This document shows positions 36,375-46,460 of a stretch of DNA of 64,000 nucleotides, piece after piece. A program made the position numbers and the translations under genes. Numbering within the stretch: the stretch's first letter is position 1; every line of letters begins with the position of its first letter. This DNA is from Shewanella indica. Its GTDB lineage: Bacteria > Pseudomonadota > Gammaproteobacteria > Enterobacterales > Shewanellaceae. The notes beneath the pieces are model-generated. The model searched no databases. It was not told the origin of the DNA and worked only from the letters and a program-made list of their open reading frames with translations. The stretch is from NCBI RefSeq assembly GCF_002836975.1, contig NZ_NIJK01000047.1, positions 286,952-350,951 on the forward strand, written 5' to 3'.

Positions 36375-36629
36375 TTACACCTCGATATCTATGATACTGC
36401 CCAAGGTGTCGGATGCGCGTTCAATCACCTCTACTGAAGCTTGACCCTGGGCCTTGGATTCCAATGCCGATACCAGTGCCGAGGTTTTATCTGCCTCCTC
36501 AACTGGGCGGGCCGAATCGGCCTGCTGCGCAGGTGCCGGACGGGCGATATCCACTGTTGCCTGAGTCAGGCCGGACTGGGCGCTTTGCAGCCCTTGAACT
36601 CCCGCCGAAAAAGCCGATGGAATTTGCAT
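36375..36629 (-). CDS. Small conserved protein upstream of SprA-type gene
   Basis: An 84-residue protein. The first 25 residues (IPSAFSAGVQGLQSAQSGLTQATVDIAR) resemble the N-terminal helix of flagellar rod/hook proteins, which form coiled coils. A polar Ala/Gln-rich middle and a C-terminal helix ending IIDIEV follow. No signal peptide or catalytic motif is seen. It is three bases upstream of the SprA-type putative metalloprotease, so a partner or substrate role is possible. A 37-base hairpin (36668-36704, 8-bp outer arms CTGTGGTT/AACCACAG) lies just upstream and may be an operator or part of the leader. Function unknown. Confidence 0.6.
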   Translation of the reverse strand: MQIPSAFSAGVQGLQSAQSGLTQATVDIARPAPAQQADSARPVEEADKTSALVSALESKAQGQASVEVIERASDTLGSIIDIEV

Positions 36630-36753
36630 GATTGCCCCTTGTCTGTATTGGACTGTGGATTGTCGTTCTGTGGTTAAAATCAGTTGCTACCATTTCAACC
36701 ACAGCTTTGAACGATTATTGGTCAATTCGATGCAGATGTACAGCCCGAAAGGT

Positions 36754-37911
36754 TCATGCGCCTTGATGGGTTACCGCAAAAGAGGCGCCTGCGAACCAAC
36801 TCGCGTCCCAATCTTTCCACACAGGTTGCATGCCTTGTGCTCGAATGGCGCTGACTACCTCAGGGACAGTTCGCTCATCACTTATCTGGAACTGATCCAG
36901 CTGCAACTTGGGATTGCTGTAACCACCTGGCTCTGTTGAGCTGGCGGCACTCACATGAGTGATCCCAAGGGGCAATAGATTGTCCCTGAGTGAGGCGCTC
37001 TCCCGGGTAGAGAGACTCAACTCCAGCGCCGGGCTGAACAAGCGCATGGCGCAGATTAACTGCACCAATCCGGCATCATCCAGAGTCACAGCCGGCGTTA
37101 CCCCACCAACGCACGGCCTGAGCCTTGGCAGCGACACGCTGAAGCGGCTACGCCAGTACTTTTGCTGCAGATAGTCCAGGTGTAATCCCATCAGTGCCGA
37201 GTCCAGGCGCCAATCATCCAGCCCGAGCAAAACCCCCAGGCCTATCTTGTCGACCCCGGCCCTGGCGGCCCTGTCCGGTGTATTAAGCCTGAAACTAAAG
37301 TCCTTTTTATTGCCTCTGAGATGATGGCGGTCATAGGTGGCGGGCTGATAGGTTTCCTGATATACCATCACGGCATCCAGTCCCTCATCAACCAGGCGCC
37401 GATAGCCCGCTTCGGCGAGGGGTTGCACTTCAATCGCCAGATAGCTGAAGTCCTGCTTGAACCTCAAAAGCGCCTTGGCAAAATAATCCAGCCCTACCTT
37501 GGTTTCATGTTCGCCGGAAACCAGCAATACAGAATCAAAGCCGCGCTGCTTGAGAATGGCAATTTCAGCATCCAGTTCGGCCTGGCTTAGGGTCTTGCGG
37601 CGAATTTTATTGCTCATGCTGAAACCGCAGTAGTCGCAATCATTGGCGCATAGATTGGAAACATAGAGCGGCGCATAGAGACCTATGTTGGCGCCGAACT
37701 TCTTGCGGGTGAGCGCTGCAGAGAGCTGCGCCATAGGCTCGAGAAATTCCCGGGCCGCCGGTGACAAAAGAATGGGCAAGGCCGAGGGATTGTGCGCTAT
37801 CGTCTCGGGCCGCGCCAGACAACGCTCAACCTCGGCGGCGCTGACACTGGCAATAGCAAGGCGCAGTAGATCTCTGTCGATAGCGGTAAAACGCTCGAGA
37901 AAATCAGCCAT
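36754..37911 (-). CDS. thiH: 2-iminoacetate synthase ThiH
   Basis: A 385-residue radical SAM tyrosine lyase that cleaves tyrosine to dehydroglycine (2-iminoacetate), the glycine-derived atoms of the thiamine thiazole, in anaerobe-type thiazole synthesis. The cluster motif is C-x3-C-x2-C in NLCANDCDYCGF (about 86-97), followed by LVSGEHETKVG and the HLRGNKKDF region. The length matches E. coli ThiH (377). It overlaps thiG by eight bases and is last in the thiamine operon. Confidence 0.95.
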   Translation of the reverse strand: MADFLERFTAIDRDLLRLAIASVSAAEVERCLARPETIAHNPSALPILLSPAAREFLEPMAQLSAALTRKKFGANIGLYAPLYVSNLCANDCDYCGFSMSNKIRRKTLSQAELDAEIAILKQRGFDSVLLVSGEHETKVGLDYFAKALLRFKQDFSYLAIEVQPLAEAGYRRLVDEGLDAVMVYQETYQPATYDRHHLRGNKKDFSFRLNTPDRAARAGVDKIGLGVLLGLDDWRLDSALMGLHLDYLQQKYWRSRFSVSLPRLRPCVGGVTPAVTLDDAGLVQLICAMRLFSPALELSLSTRESASLRDNLLPLGITHVSAASSTEPGGYSNPKLQLDQFQISDERTVPEVVSAIRAQGMQPVWKDWDASWFAGASFAVTHQGA

Positions 37912-38683
37912 GGTTTTCTCCCAGATTGAGAAACCCGGTCAGCGGACTGGTGTTTTGGGCTCGATTGCTGATGGCCCCAAGTCCGGCAAGATAGGCCGCT
38001 CGCCCGGCGCGCACCGCATCTTTGAAGCTACTCGCCATGGTCACGGGATCCAAGCTGGAGGCGATGGCAGTATTAACCAGCACGGCATCGGCGCCCAACT
38101 CCATTGCCCGCATCGCCTGAGACGGCGCCCCAATCCCGGCATCCACCACCACAGGTACATTGGCCTGCTCTATGATGATCTTCAAAAAGGGTTCTGTGGC
38201 CAGCCCCTGATTGGAACCTATGGGACTGCCAAGCGGCATCACGGCGGCGCAGCCTACCTCTTCGAGGCGCAAGCACAGCACGGGATCGGCATGCACATAA
38301 GGCAGTACGGTAAAGCCATCGCTGCACAAGACTCGGGCCGCTTCCAGTGTTTCTACCGGATCCGGCAATAGATAACGGGGATCCGGGTGGATCTCCAGCT
38401 TCAATAGTTGAGTGCCCAGCATCTCCCGCGCCAGCTCGGCAGCAAAAATTGCCTCCCTGGCATTGCGGGCCCCGGCGGTATTGGGCAGCAGCTGCACGCC
38501 GCGCTCTTTGAGCGGTGCCAGCAATTCATCACTGCCCTGGTTAAAATCGAGCCGCTTCATCGCCACAGTAACCAACTCGGCGCCGCTGGCCACGAGCGAG
38601 CGTTGCATCAGCTCTGCCGAAGCAAACTTGCCGGTGCCGCCAAACAGCCTGGATTGAAACTCAAACTCGCCAATTTGCAACAT
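37904..38683 (-). CDS. thiG: Thiazole synthase ThiG
   Basis: A 259-residue TIM-barrel enzyme that assembles the thiazole phosphate from deoxyxylulose phosphate, ThiS thiocarboxylate and iminoacetate. The Schiff-base lysine region is LLKLEIHPDPRYLLPD, and the C-terminal phosphate-binding parts VVVDAGIGAPSQA and GADAVLVNTAIA are intact. The ATG at 38683 is preferred: GGAGG lies six bases upstream and the product then begins MLQIGEFEFQSRLF, as expected. It starts one base after the thiS stop and overlaps thiH. Confidence 0.95.
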   Translation of the reverse strand: MLQIGEFEFQSRLFGGTGKFASAELMQRSLVASGAELVTVAMKRLDFNQGSDELLAPLKERGVQLLPNTAGARNAREAIFAAELAREMLGTQLLKLEIHPDPRYLLPDPVETLEAARVLCSDGFTVLPYVHADPVLCLRLEEVGCAAVMPLGSPIGSNQGLATEPFLKIIIEQANVPVVVDAGIGAPSQAMRAMELGADAVLVNTAIASSLDPVTMASSFKDAVRAGRAAYLAGLGAISNRAQNTSPLTGFLNLGENHG

Positions 38684-38684
38684 A

Positions 38685-38885
38685 TCAACCTCCGGCAACG
38701 GCGGAAAACAGCTCGAGGCTGTCTCCGCTTTGACATTCAAGCTCTGGCCACTGAGATCTGGGCACTATGGCGCCATTACGCACCAGCGCCACGCTGCCAG
38801 GCGCTATCTCACACCACTCGAGCAGCTGTAACAGCGTCATAGCTTCAGGCAACTCTTTGACTTGATTGTTTATCTTAATTTGCAT
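38685..38885 (-). CDS. thiS: Sulfur carrier protein ThiS
   Basis: A 66-residue ubiquitin-like sulfur carrier. It ends in the required Gly-Gly (SAVAGG), which ThiF adenylates and which becomes a thiocarboxylate. The start at 38885 follows AGGAG by seven bases and lies inside the end of the thiDEF gene, overlapping it by 11 bases, so translation is coupled. The size and the QIKINNQVKELPEAMTLLQLL opening are typical. Confidence 0.94.
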   Translation of the reverse strand: MQIKINNQVKELPEAMTLLQLLEWCEIAPGSVALVRNGAIVPRSQWPELECQSGDSLELFSAVAGG

Positions 38886-41538
38886 CGCAATTCTCCTCAC
38901 GGCTAAGCTCTGGGCGCCCTTTCATGAATTGGGTTTGTGTTTTATGTCCAGCCTGAGTGTGGGTTTGACAGCAAAGACATGCCGGGTCGGCGCAAAGCGC
39001 AGCCTCACGTACGCTTAACGTTCGGCAATCCAAGCTGATGAGCCGTCCCAGGGTGCTGCGCTCTCCAAGCAGAGTATTGATGGCTGCCAGCGACTGCATC
39101 GCCGCCAGGGTTTGCACCGCAGGCCCCAGCACCCCCATGTCGCGGCAGCGCCCCGAGCCAGTGCTGTCTCGCGGGAACAGGCATTCATAACAGCCCGCCT
39201 CTGGGTTAAGCCAAGGGGCGGTATGACACAATAGGCCGGAATCGGCGCTGATCGCCGCCGCAATCAGCTCTTTGCCCAACTTCACACAGGCTTGGTTAAG
39301 GTTATGACGGCAAAGAAAATTGTCGCTGGCATCCAATACCAGTGACGCCTCACGAATAAGCTCCGCACTCTTGGGGCCAAATAGCTTGGGCTCAATCTCA
39401 ATCAGGCAGTTTGGATAATCGCGCCCCAGCTTTTCCTTGGCCACGTCGACCTTCAAACGGCCGATATCCTGCTCGTTGTAGAGCAGTTGCCTCGGCAGAT
39501 TACCCAACTCAACAATATCGGGATCGATTAGAATGAGACGCCCTACTCCGGCGGCGGCCAAAGAGCGCGCCAGATGATGACCAAGACCTCCGAGCCCCAC
39601 TATGGCGACCATCTTTACCTGTAAGGCGAGCTGCCCCGCTTCTGAGACTCTGGGCAGCAGCAACTGGCTACCGTAACGGATAAAGTCGCGATCGCTCAGC
39701 CCGGTACAGTCCTGACCCCCAGCACAGTCCTGAACCCCAGCACAGTCCTGAACCCCAGCACAGTCCTGAACTCCGGCACAGTCCTGAACTCCGGTACAGT
39801 CCTGAGCTCCGGTACAGTCCTCAACCCCAGCACGGCCCAGAACTCCAGTACCATCCCGCTCAGCTGCACCTTCCTGACCCCCGCCATTTTGTTGAGCATG
39901 GCTAATCCCACTTGCAATAGCGGCTGCTCGCCCTAACCAGCTTTGTGTCAGGCGCCTGAAGGCCGTTACCGGTTCGGCGGCCTCGGTAATGGCCCGCACC
40001 ACGGCGACATTGGCCACACCGGTATGCTTGACGGCATCAAGGTTATGCTCGTCAATGCCGCCAATGGCGACCGTCGGCAGCAAGGAGCCGAAAGTTTCGC
40101 TATAGGCGCCAAGGCGCGTCAGTCCCTGGGGCAGGGACGGCATCACTTTGGTCTTGGTGGCAAAGATATGCCCGAGGGCCAGATAACTGGGCCTGTGGCG
40201 CAATGCAAGCAGCGCCTCGAAATAACCATGACTGGATAACCCCAGCGCCATACCCGCCCCTTGGATGGCCTCAAGGGATGCCTGGCTGAGATCCTCCTGG
40301 CCCAAATGCACACCAAAGGCGCCGTGGGCAATGGCCAGTTGCCAGTGATCATTGATAAATACCCGCGCCTGATATTGGCGCCCGAGCGCGATGGCGCGAA
40401 TGATCGCCCGCTCGGCGCTCGAGCCGGGCAGCACTTCCTCCTTGAGCCGCAATTGAATAGTGCGGCAACCTGCCTTGAGTAAGGCTTCCAGCAATTCGAC
40501 ATCGGCCACGACCGGGTAGATACCCAGATTATGGGGCAGTGTTTTAAAGCCTTCAGCACTAACGCCTTTAACACTAACAGCATCAGCAGAGGTTGGCGCT
40601 GCAAGCAAAGGGGCGCCGAGCACCAGGGCTGGGTTGGCCCAGGGATAATCCTCCAGCGGCCAAATGACAGGCATAAGCTCGGCGGCCAGACAAGCCCCGG
40701 GGCGACCTAAGGGGCCGGGACCACTGCCTACCCGATAACTCTGCGCCAAAGCGCCATTGATATAGGCCTTGGCCAGAATTAGGGCATCGGGCAAGATCCA
40801 GTCGTGGGCCAAAAATGCCGCTATGGCACTGGATAGCGTGCAACCGCTGCCATGGTTGTTGCTGGATGCTTGCCTTGGGCTCGCCAACACAAACCCCTGC
40901 CGTTGATGCAACCCTGAGCTGTGAGGCAAGTCTTTAAAAAGCAATAAGTCTTCTGCCAGACCGCGCGCGATCCCCGCCTCGAAATCCCCCCCCTTGGCCA
41001 AGAGATGGCAAGGCAGTTCGTTTGCCAGGCAAGTTGCCGCATCTTGCCAGGAAGGAAAGTCATGAATATCGCTGCGACTCAGCAACGCCAGCTCGTGAAT
41101 ATTGGGGGTCAGCACAGTGGCGAGCGCCGCCAGCGGCCGGTAATCCAGCCGCGCTGCGCCCGTTGCAGTACTCTTAGAGAGTGCATCGCCGCAACTGGCG
41201 ACCATGACGGGGTCGACCACCAAAGGAACATCAGGCAGGTGCCGAGCCAACCAGTCACAAAGCAGCTGCAGCTGCGCTTGATTGGCAAGCAAGCCGATTT
41301 TTATCGCCTTGGGCGGCAAGTCACCGAGCAGAGCATTGAGCTGCGCCAGCAACATCTCCTCGCTCACCGCCTCTGTTAGCGTCACTGCCACACTGCTTTG
41401 GGCGGTCAAAGTGGTGATAACAGAGCAGCCATGGCAGCCAAGATTACTCAAGGTGGCAAGATCGGCCTGGATACCGGCGCCGCCGCCACTGTCTGAGCCG
41501 GCTATGCTCCAGACTATCGGCCTTTTATCAGCCGCCAT
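38875..41538 (-). CDS. ThiD-ThiE-ThiF fusion protein
   Basis: A single 887-codon frame joining three thiamine enzymes. ThiD, the HMP/HMP-P kinase, spans about 7-269 (SIAGSDSGGGAGIQAD, NNHGSGCTLSSAIA). ThiE, the thiamine phosphate synthase, spans about 337-534 (QLRLKE, FINDHWQLA, HLGQEDL, AIGGI). ThiF, which adenylates ThiS, spans about 621-864 (VAIVGLGGLGHHLAR, two C-x2-C pairs for zinc). ThiDE bifunctional proteins are known in Shewanella; ThiF is normally separate. Here they are joined by a linker of about 85 residues containing an 18-bp repeat that encodes (V-Q-D-C-A-G)n with eight evenly spaced cysteines. The start at 41538 has GAGGAAG six bases upstream and lies two bases beyond the thiC stop. 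Confidence 0.9.
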   Translation of the reverse strand: MAADKRPIVWSIAGSDSGGGAGIQADLATLSNLGCHGCSVITTLTAQSSVAVTLTEAVSEEMLLAQLNALLGDLPPKAIKIGLLANQAQLQLLCDWLARHLPDVPLVVDPVMVASCGDALSKSTATGAARLDYRPLAALATVLTPNIHELALLSRSDIHDFPSWQDAATCLANELPCHLLAKGGDFEAGIARGLAEDLLLFKDLPHSSGLHQRQGFVLASPRQASSNNHGSGCTLSSAIAAFLAHDWILPDALILAKAYINGALAQSYRVGSGPGPLGRPGACLAAELMPVIWPLEDYPWANPALVLGAPLLAAPTSADAVSVKGVSAEGFKTLPHNLGIYPVVADVELLEALLKAGCRTIQLRLKEEVLPGSSAERAIIRAIALGRQYQARVFINDHWQLAIAHGAFGVHLGQEDLSQASLEAIQGAGMALGLSSHGYFEALLALRHRPSYLALGHIFATKTKVMPSLPQGLTRLGAYSETFGSLLPTVAIGGIDEHNLDAVKHTGVANVAVVRAITEAAEPVTAFRRLTQSWLGRAAAIASGISHAQQNGGGQEGAAERDGTGVLGRAGVEDCTGAQDCTGVQDCAGVQDCAGVQDCAGVQDCAGGQDCTGLSDRDFIRYGSQLLLPRVSEAGQLALQVKMVAIVGLGGLGHHLARSLAAAGVGRLILIDPDIVELGNLPRQLLYNEQDIGRLKVDVAKEKLGRDYPNCLIEIEPKLFGPKSAELIREASLVLDASDNFLCRHNLNQACVKLGKELIAAAISADSGLLCHTAPWLNPEAGCYECLFPRDSTGSGRCRDMGVLGPAVQTLAAMQSLAAINTLLGERSTLGRLISLDCRTLSVREAALCADPACLCCQTHTQAGHKTQTQFMKGRPELSREENCDAN
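39706..39849 (-). repeat. 18-bp x8 coding minisatellite joining ThiE to ThiF
   Basis: Eight units starting at 39706 and every 18 bp, plus strand consensus ACAGTCCTGAACCCCAGC. Units 2 and 3 are identical, units 4-6 differ by one or two bases, and unit 8 is the most divergent. The coding strand gives A-G-V-Q-D-C. The period keeps frame, so copy number changes would alter linker length without breaking the fusion. Confidence 0.92.
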
Positions 41539-41539
41539 T

Positions 41540-43648
<2,109 letters not shown>

Positions 43649-43888
43649 AAGCAAGCTCACTCTTTTGGAAAATGAAATTGCTTGTCAGGAGAGTTGAATA
43701 ATAAGCGGCGCAAGCTGACTGATTAAACTCCTTAATTTGGAGTCCTCCTCCGGCGGTGTTGGCAGACTGACCTCGTGGTTTCAGGTCAGTTCAATGTCCG
43801 CTGGAGAAGCCAGATATCGCCTCGGCTCTTTAAAGCCTTTGGCATAGATTTTTGCTCGCAGTGGCTGCGGTAATGCTGCAGCTGAATG

Positions 43889-43971
43889 CTTGTTTCCTTC
43901 GCAGGTGCTAGCCTGATCAGGTTCAACGGATCCCGAATAAACGGTCTCAGCCCAGAGGGCACTCCGACAAG
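43889..43971 (-). promoter_or_regulatory. TPP riboswitch (THI element)
   Basis: Read on the minus strand, the closing stem CTTGT...ACAAG encloses the classic elements: GGAGTGCCC, GGGCTGAGA, CCGTTGAACCTGATC and the TAGCACCTGCGAAGGAA stretch. It binds thiamine pyrophosphate and should repress thiC and the genes behind it. The 240-base leader between aptamer and thiC contains two small hairpins (ACTCC 43727-43731 with GGAGT 43739-43743; ACTGACCT 43766-43773 with AGGTCAGT 43783-43790) but no clear intrinsic terminator, so the mode of control is open. Confidence 0.95.
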
Positions 43972-44140
43972 ATTACTGCCGAGTATAAGCACAAGCGGAA
44001 GCGGGAAACAAGCCCGACAGCAAAACGCGCCGCAGAATCTAATCCATTAAAATCATAAGTTAATTATTTGAATTTAATAAAAATATTTACAAAAATCTGG
44101 AAACCAATCTATTTCCAATCAAATAAATTGATTACAAAAC

Positions 44141-45340
44141 TCACTTACCAAGCCGCTTTAGACGGCTGACCACCGCCTCCTTGAGTGCTTTTTCCATCTC
44201 TGTCTGACCGCACTTAAATGGAAACCCCAAATTTTCGGCGTAGGGATTGAGCGGAGTCGGCACCTTGACGACCCGATAGCAGGTATCACCATCCTTGACG
44301 ATACGGTTGGGGTCGAGCGGCAGATCAAGACTGGCCACTTTATTGAAATCATCGGCGTCATTGACCCAAAGCTCCTCCATCTCCCCATCCATTTCACTGA
44401 GGCTCTTGCGTCCCGTGGCCTTATCCGCATATTGCTGTGATAGCTGCTGCAGCGCCTGCTGTTGCGAGTGTTGCAATACTTTTCGGGCAGACTTTAATGC
44501 GCTTGAACTGAAGTCCAGCTGAGCTTGCTCTGCCGGCTGCGGTTTAAAGTCATATGCTCGCTCTGGCGCAGGTACGGCTGCATTTTTCGTTTCTTCAATG
44601 ACTCTACCAATAGGCTTAACGCTTTGAGCCCGAGTCTTGGGGATGCTTTGCTCATTCTGGTCTTGAACCCTGTCTTGCCAAGTGTTTTGCCCAGCTTCTT
44701 GAACAGTTTCTTGCACAGCCACTTGTTCAGTCTCTTGCAGCGGCTCTTCGGCAGCCTGCTTTTGTGGCTCAGTGTTTTGTTGCTCGGTTTTTTGTGGCTC
44801 AGAACGCTTGCTTGAGTCAGCTTTTTTAACCTCTATCGCTTCTTTGGACTGGATTATTGCTTCTTCGGCCAAGGCTTCCGGCACTGGCGTTAACGGTTTG
44901 GGGCTGGGCTGACTGAAATAAAGATAGGATTGCAACGCCTTGGGTTTGGCAGGCTTAGTCACCACTCTTCGCCATTCGGCCTGCTGCCAAAACCAGGATA
45001 ACCCCAGCAATAGCACTAAGTGCGCGGCTCCCGCCACGGTCCAACTACTGAAGGCGTTGCCCTTTGCCTCAGCATCCCCCTGCTCTGCTTTTTTAGTCAT
45101 GCCAACTTGCGCCAGGCATTGGGGTTGAACCCCAAGCTGTTGACTAAAAAGCGATTGGTCAAAGAAAGGGTCAATCGAATGTATTTGAAAATGGCTTGGT
45201 TGGCAGGAACCTGTGTTAAGGATTTCATCCAGATCAAGCTCAAAGGCAGCATCCCTACCCGGAATGCTGAAGCTCAAGCTTGCCATTGTCGCCGGGCTTT
45301 CGTCTCGGCTGGCAATCAATTTATCTGAATGTGAAGGCAT
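44141..45340 (-). CDS. One-TM protein with TonB-like layout and tetrapeptide array
   Basis: A 399-residue protein of unknown family. A soluble N-terminal part of about 95 residues precedes a single hydrophobic segment (WTVAGAAHLVLLLGLSWFW, about 100-118). A long polar periplasmic stretch rich in Gln, Glu, Lys and Pro then follows, with a 12-bp repeat encoding x-Q-x-x tetrapeptides (about 194-226). The C-terminal domain (about 300-399) has two cysteines (DTCYRVVK, PFKCGQTE) and a basic end. The overall plan recalls TonB or TolA-type spanning proteins, but the C-terminal motif is not one I recognise. No strong ribosome binding site was found, so the start is uncertain. It is not part of the thi operon, which lies beyond its stop on the same strand. 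Confidence 0.6.
   Translation of the reverse strand: MPSHSDKLIASRDESPATMASLSFSIPGRDAAFELDLDEILNTGSCQPSHFQIHSIDPFFDQSLFSQQLGVQPQCLAQVGMTKKAEQGDAEAKGNAFSSWTVAGAAHLVLLLGLSWFWQQAEWRRVVTKPAKPKALQSYLYFSQPSPKPLTPVPEALAEEAIIQSKEAIEVKKADSSKRSEPQKTEQQNTEPQKQAAEEPLQETEQVAVQETVQEAGQNTWQDRVQDQNEQSIPKTRAQSVKPIGRVIEETKNAAVPAPERAYDFKPQPAEQAQLDFSSSALKSARKVLQHSQQQALQQLSQQYADKATGRKSLSEMDGEMEELWVNDADDFNKVASLDLPLDPNRIVKDGDTCYRVVKVPTPLNPYAENLGFPFKCGQTEMEKALKEAVVSRLKRLGK
44661..44756 (-). repeat. 12-bp x8 coding minisatellite in the one-TM protein
   Basis: Eight 12-bp units in register, each beginning TCTTG or close to it (for example TCTTGAACAGTT, TCTTGCACAGCC), encode Gln-anchored tetrapeptides such as VQET and VQEA. 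Units differ by several bases, so the array is old or recoded. Confidence 0.75.
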
Positions 45341-45705
45341 AAGCCGCTGATTTATCTTTCGCCAAATGTAAACTCAGCGTTAGAGAAAACCCTCGGTAAA
45401 AAGTTCATTCCCTTGTTTGAAAAGCAATTTACGCTACAAACTCAAATCGACGGCTTCAAACAAAACAGGTAAAACCTTTGTCGAATAAGGCTGACGGGAT
45501 CCTCTGAACAAATTAACTGTAAAAAGCGACTTGGAAGCCGGGCAACGAGTTGTTAAGGTGCAGCATTAGACGTTTGCAAAAAATGCAGATGATACGGTTT
45601 AAAGAACAAATCAATCTCAGCGAACAGCTGTACACTTTTATCTAGCCAGAGTGCCATAGCGCTGTTAGACTCACTTTCAATGAGGTCGAACCAGAAGAGT
45701 CAATC
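45341..45705. other. Divergent spacer upstream of trhA
   Basis: About 365 AT-rich bases between the divergent one-TM gene and trhA. A TACACT/TTATCT region near 45630-45645 could serve as a -10 for trhA. No operator, RNA structure or small frame was convincing. Confidence 0.4.
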
Positions 45706-46386
45706 ATGCCCAACAGTAAAGCTTCAGTCACTGCATCTCAATTTAATAGCCAATTTTCAGCTGGATATAGTCTGAATGAAGAGATAGCCAATGCCGTCAG
45801 CCATGGTTTGGGGGTGATTGCCGGCATTCTGGGCTTGGTGCTGATGTTGCTCAAGAGCTGGCATTCGCTGGATGCCATTCAGTTAACAGGTGTAACCATC
45901 TATGGCAGCAGTATTATCCTGCTGTTTCTCTGCTCGACCCTGTATCACAGCATTCCTCAGCCAGTGTGGAAGCGGCGCCTCAAGATGCTGGATCACTGCG
46001 CCATCTATCTGTTGATAGCCGGAACCTATACCCCGCTGATGTTAATTACTTTGGCAGATGCCCAGGAAGAATGGGTACTGGTAGCCATCTGGTCGTTGGC
46101 ACTGGGGGGAATAGTATTCAAGAGCTGCTTTATTCACAGATTCAAGGCGCTGAGCCTGATATTGTATTTGGCCATGGGCTGGCTCTGCGTCGCCGTGTTG
46201 CCTGAGCTTATCGATAACCTGTCAACTGCCGGGTTCAACTTGCTGTTGGCCGGAGGCCTGAGCTACAGCTTGGGGGTGATCTTCTACGCCACCAAGGCGA
46301 TCCCTTTCAATCATGCCATCTGGCATCTATTTGTATTGGGCGGCGCCGTTTGCCATTTCCTGTGTGTTTATCTGACGGTGATCTAA
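45706..46386 (+). CDS. trhA: Hemolysin III/TrhA family membrane protein
   Basis: A 226-residue integral membrane protein with about seven hydrophobic helices, of the PAQR/hemolysin III family. The signature residues are visible: EEIANAVSHGLGVIAG near residue 30, the S-x3-H block LYHSIPQPVWKRRLKMLDHCAIYLLIAGTYTP, and the C-terminal H-x3-H block FNHAIWHLFVLGGAVCH. The conserved histidines probably bind zinc by analogy with PAQR receptors. Members are now linked to membrane energy homeostasis; a haemolytic role is doubtful. AGAAGAG precedes the start. It is monocistronic. Confidence 0.88.
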   Translation: MPNSKASVTASQFNSQFSAGYSLNEEIANAVSHGLGVIAGILGLVLMLLKSWHSLDAIQLTGVTIYGSSIILLFLCSTLYHSIPQPVWKRRLKMLDHCAIYLLIAGTYTPLMLITLADAQEEWVLVAIWSLALGGIVFKSCFIHRFKALSLILYLAMGWLCVAVLPELIDNLSTAGFNLLLAGGLSYSLGVIFYATKAIPFNHAIWHLFVLGGAVCHFLCVYLTVI

Positions 46387-46460
46387 CGCAGGCGAATAGG
46401 CTTAACTCAGCGCCGCCCTAGAGAGACAGCTTCCGGCTTGCTGTGCCAACTCTAGTGCAG

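Noticed and set aside
39706..39849. CRISPR array
   Set aside because: Units are contiguous 18-mers without spacers, remain in the reading frame and there are no cas genes.
43786..43992. 68-codon minus-strand frame over the thiC leader
   Set aside because: It covers the TPP aptamer, whose conserved bases are explained by RNA structure, and has no ribosome binding site.
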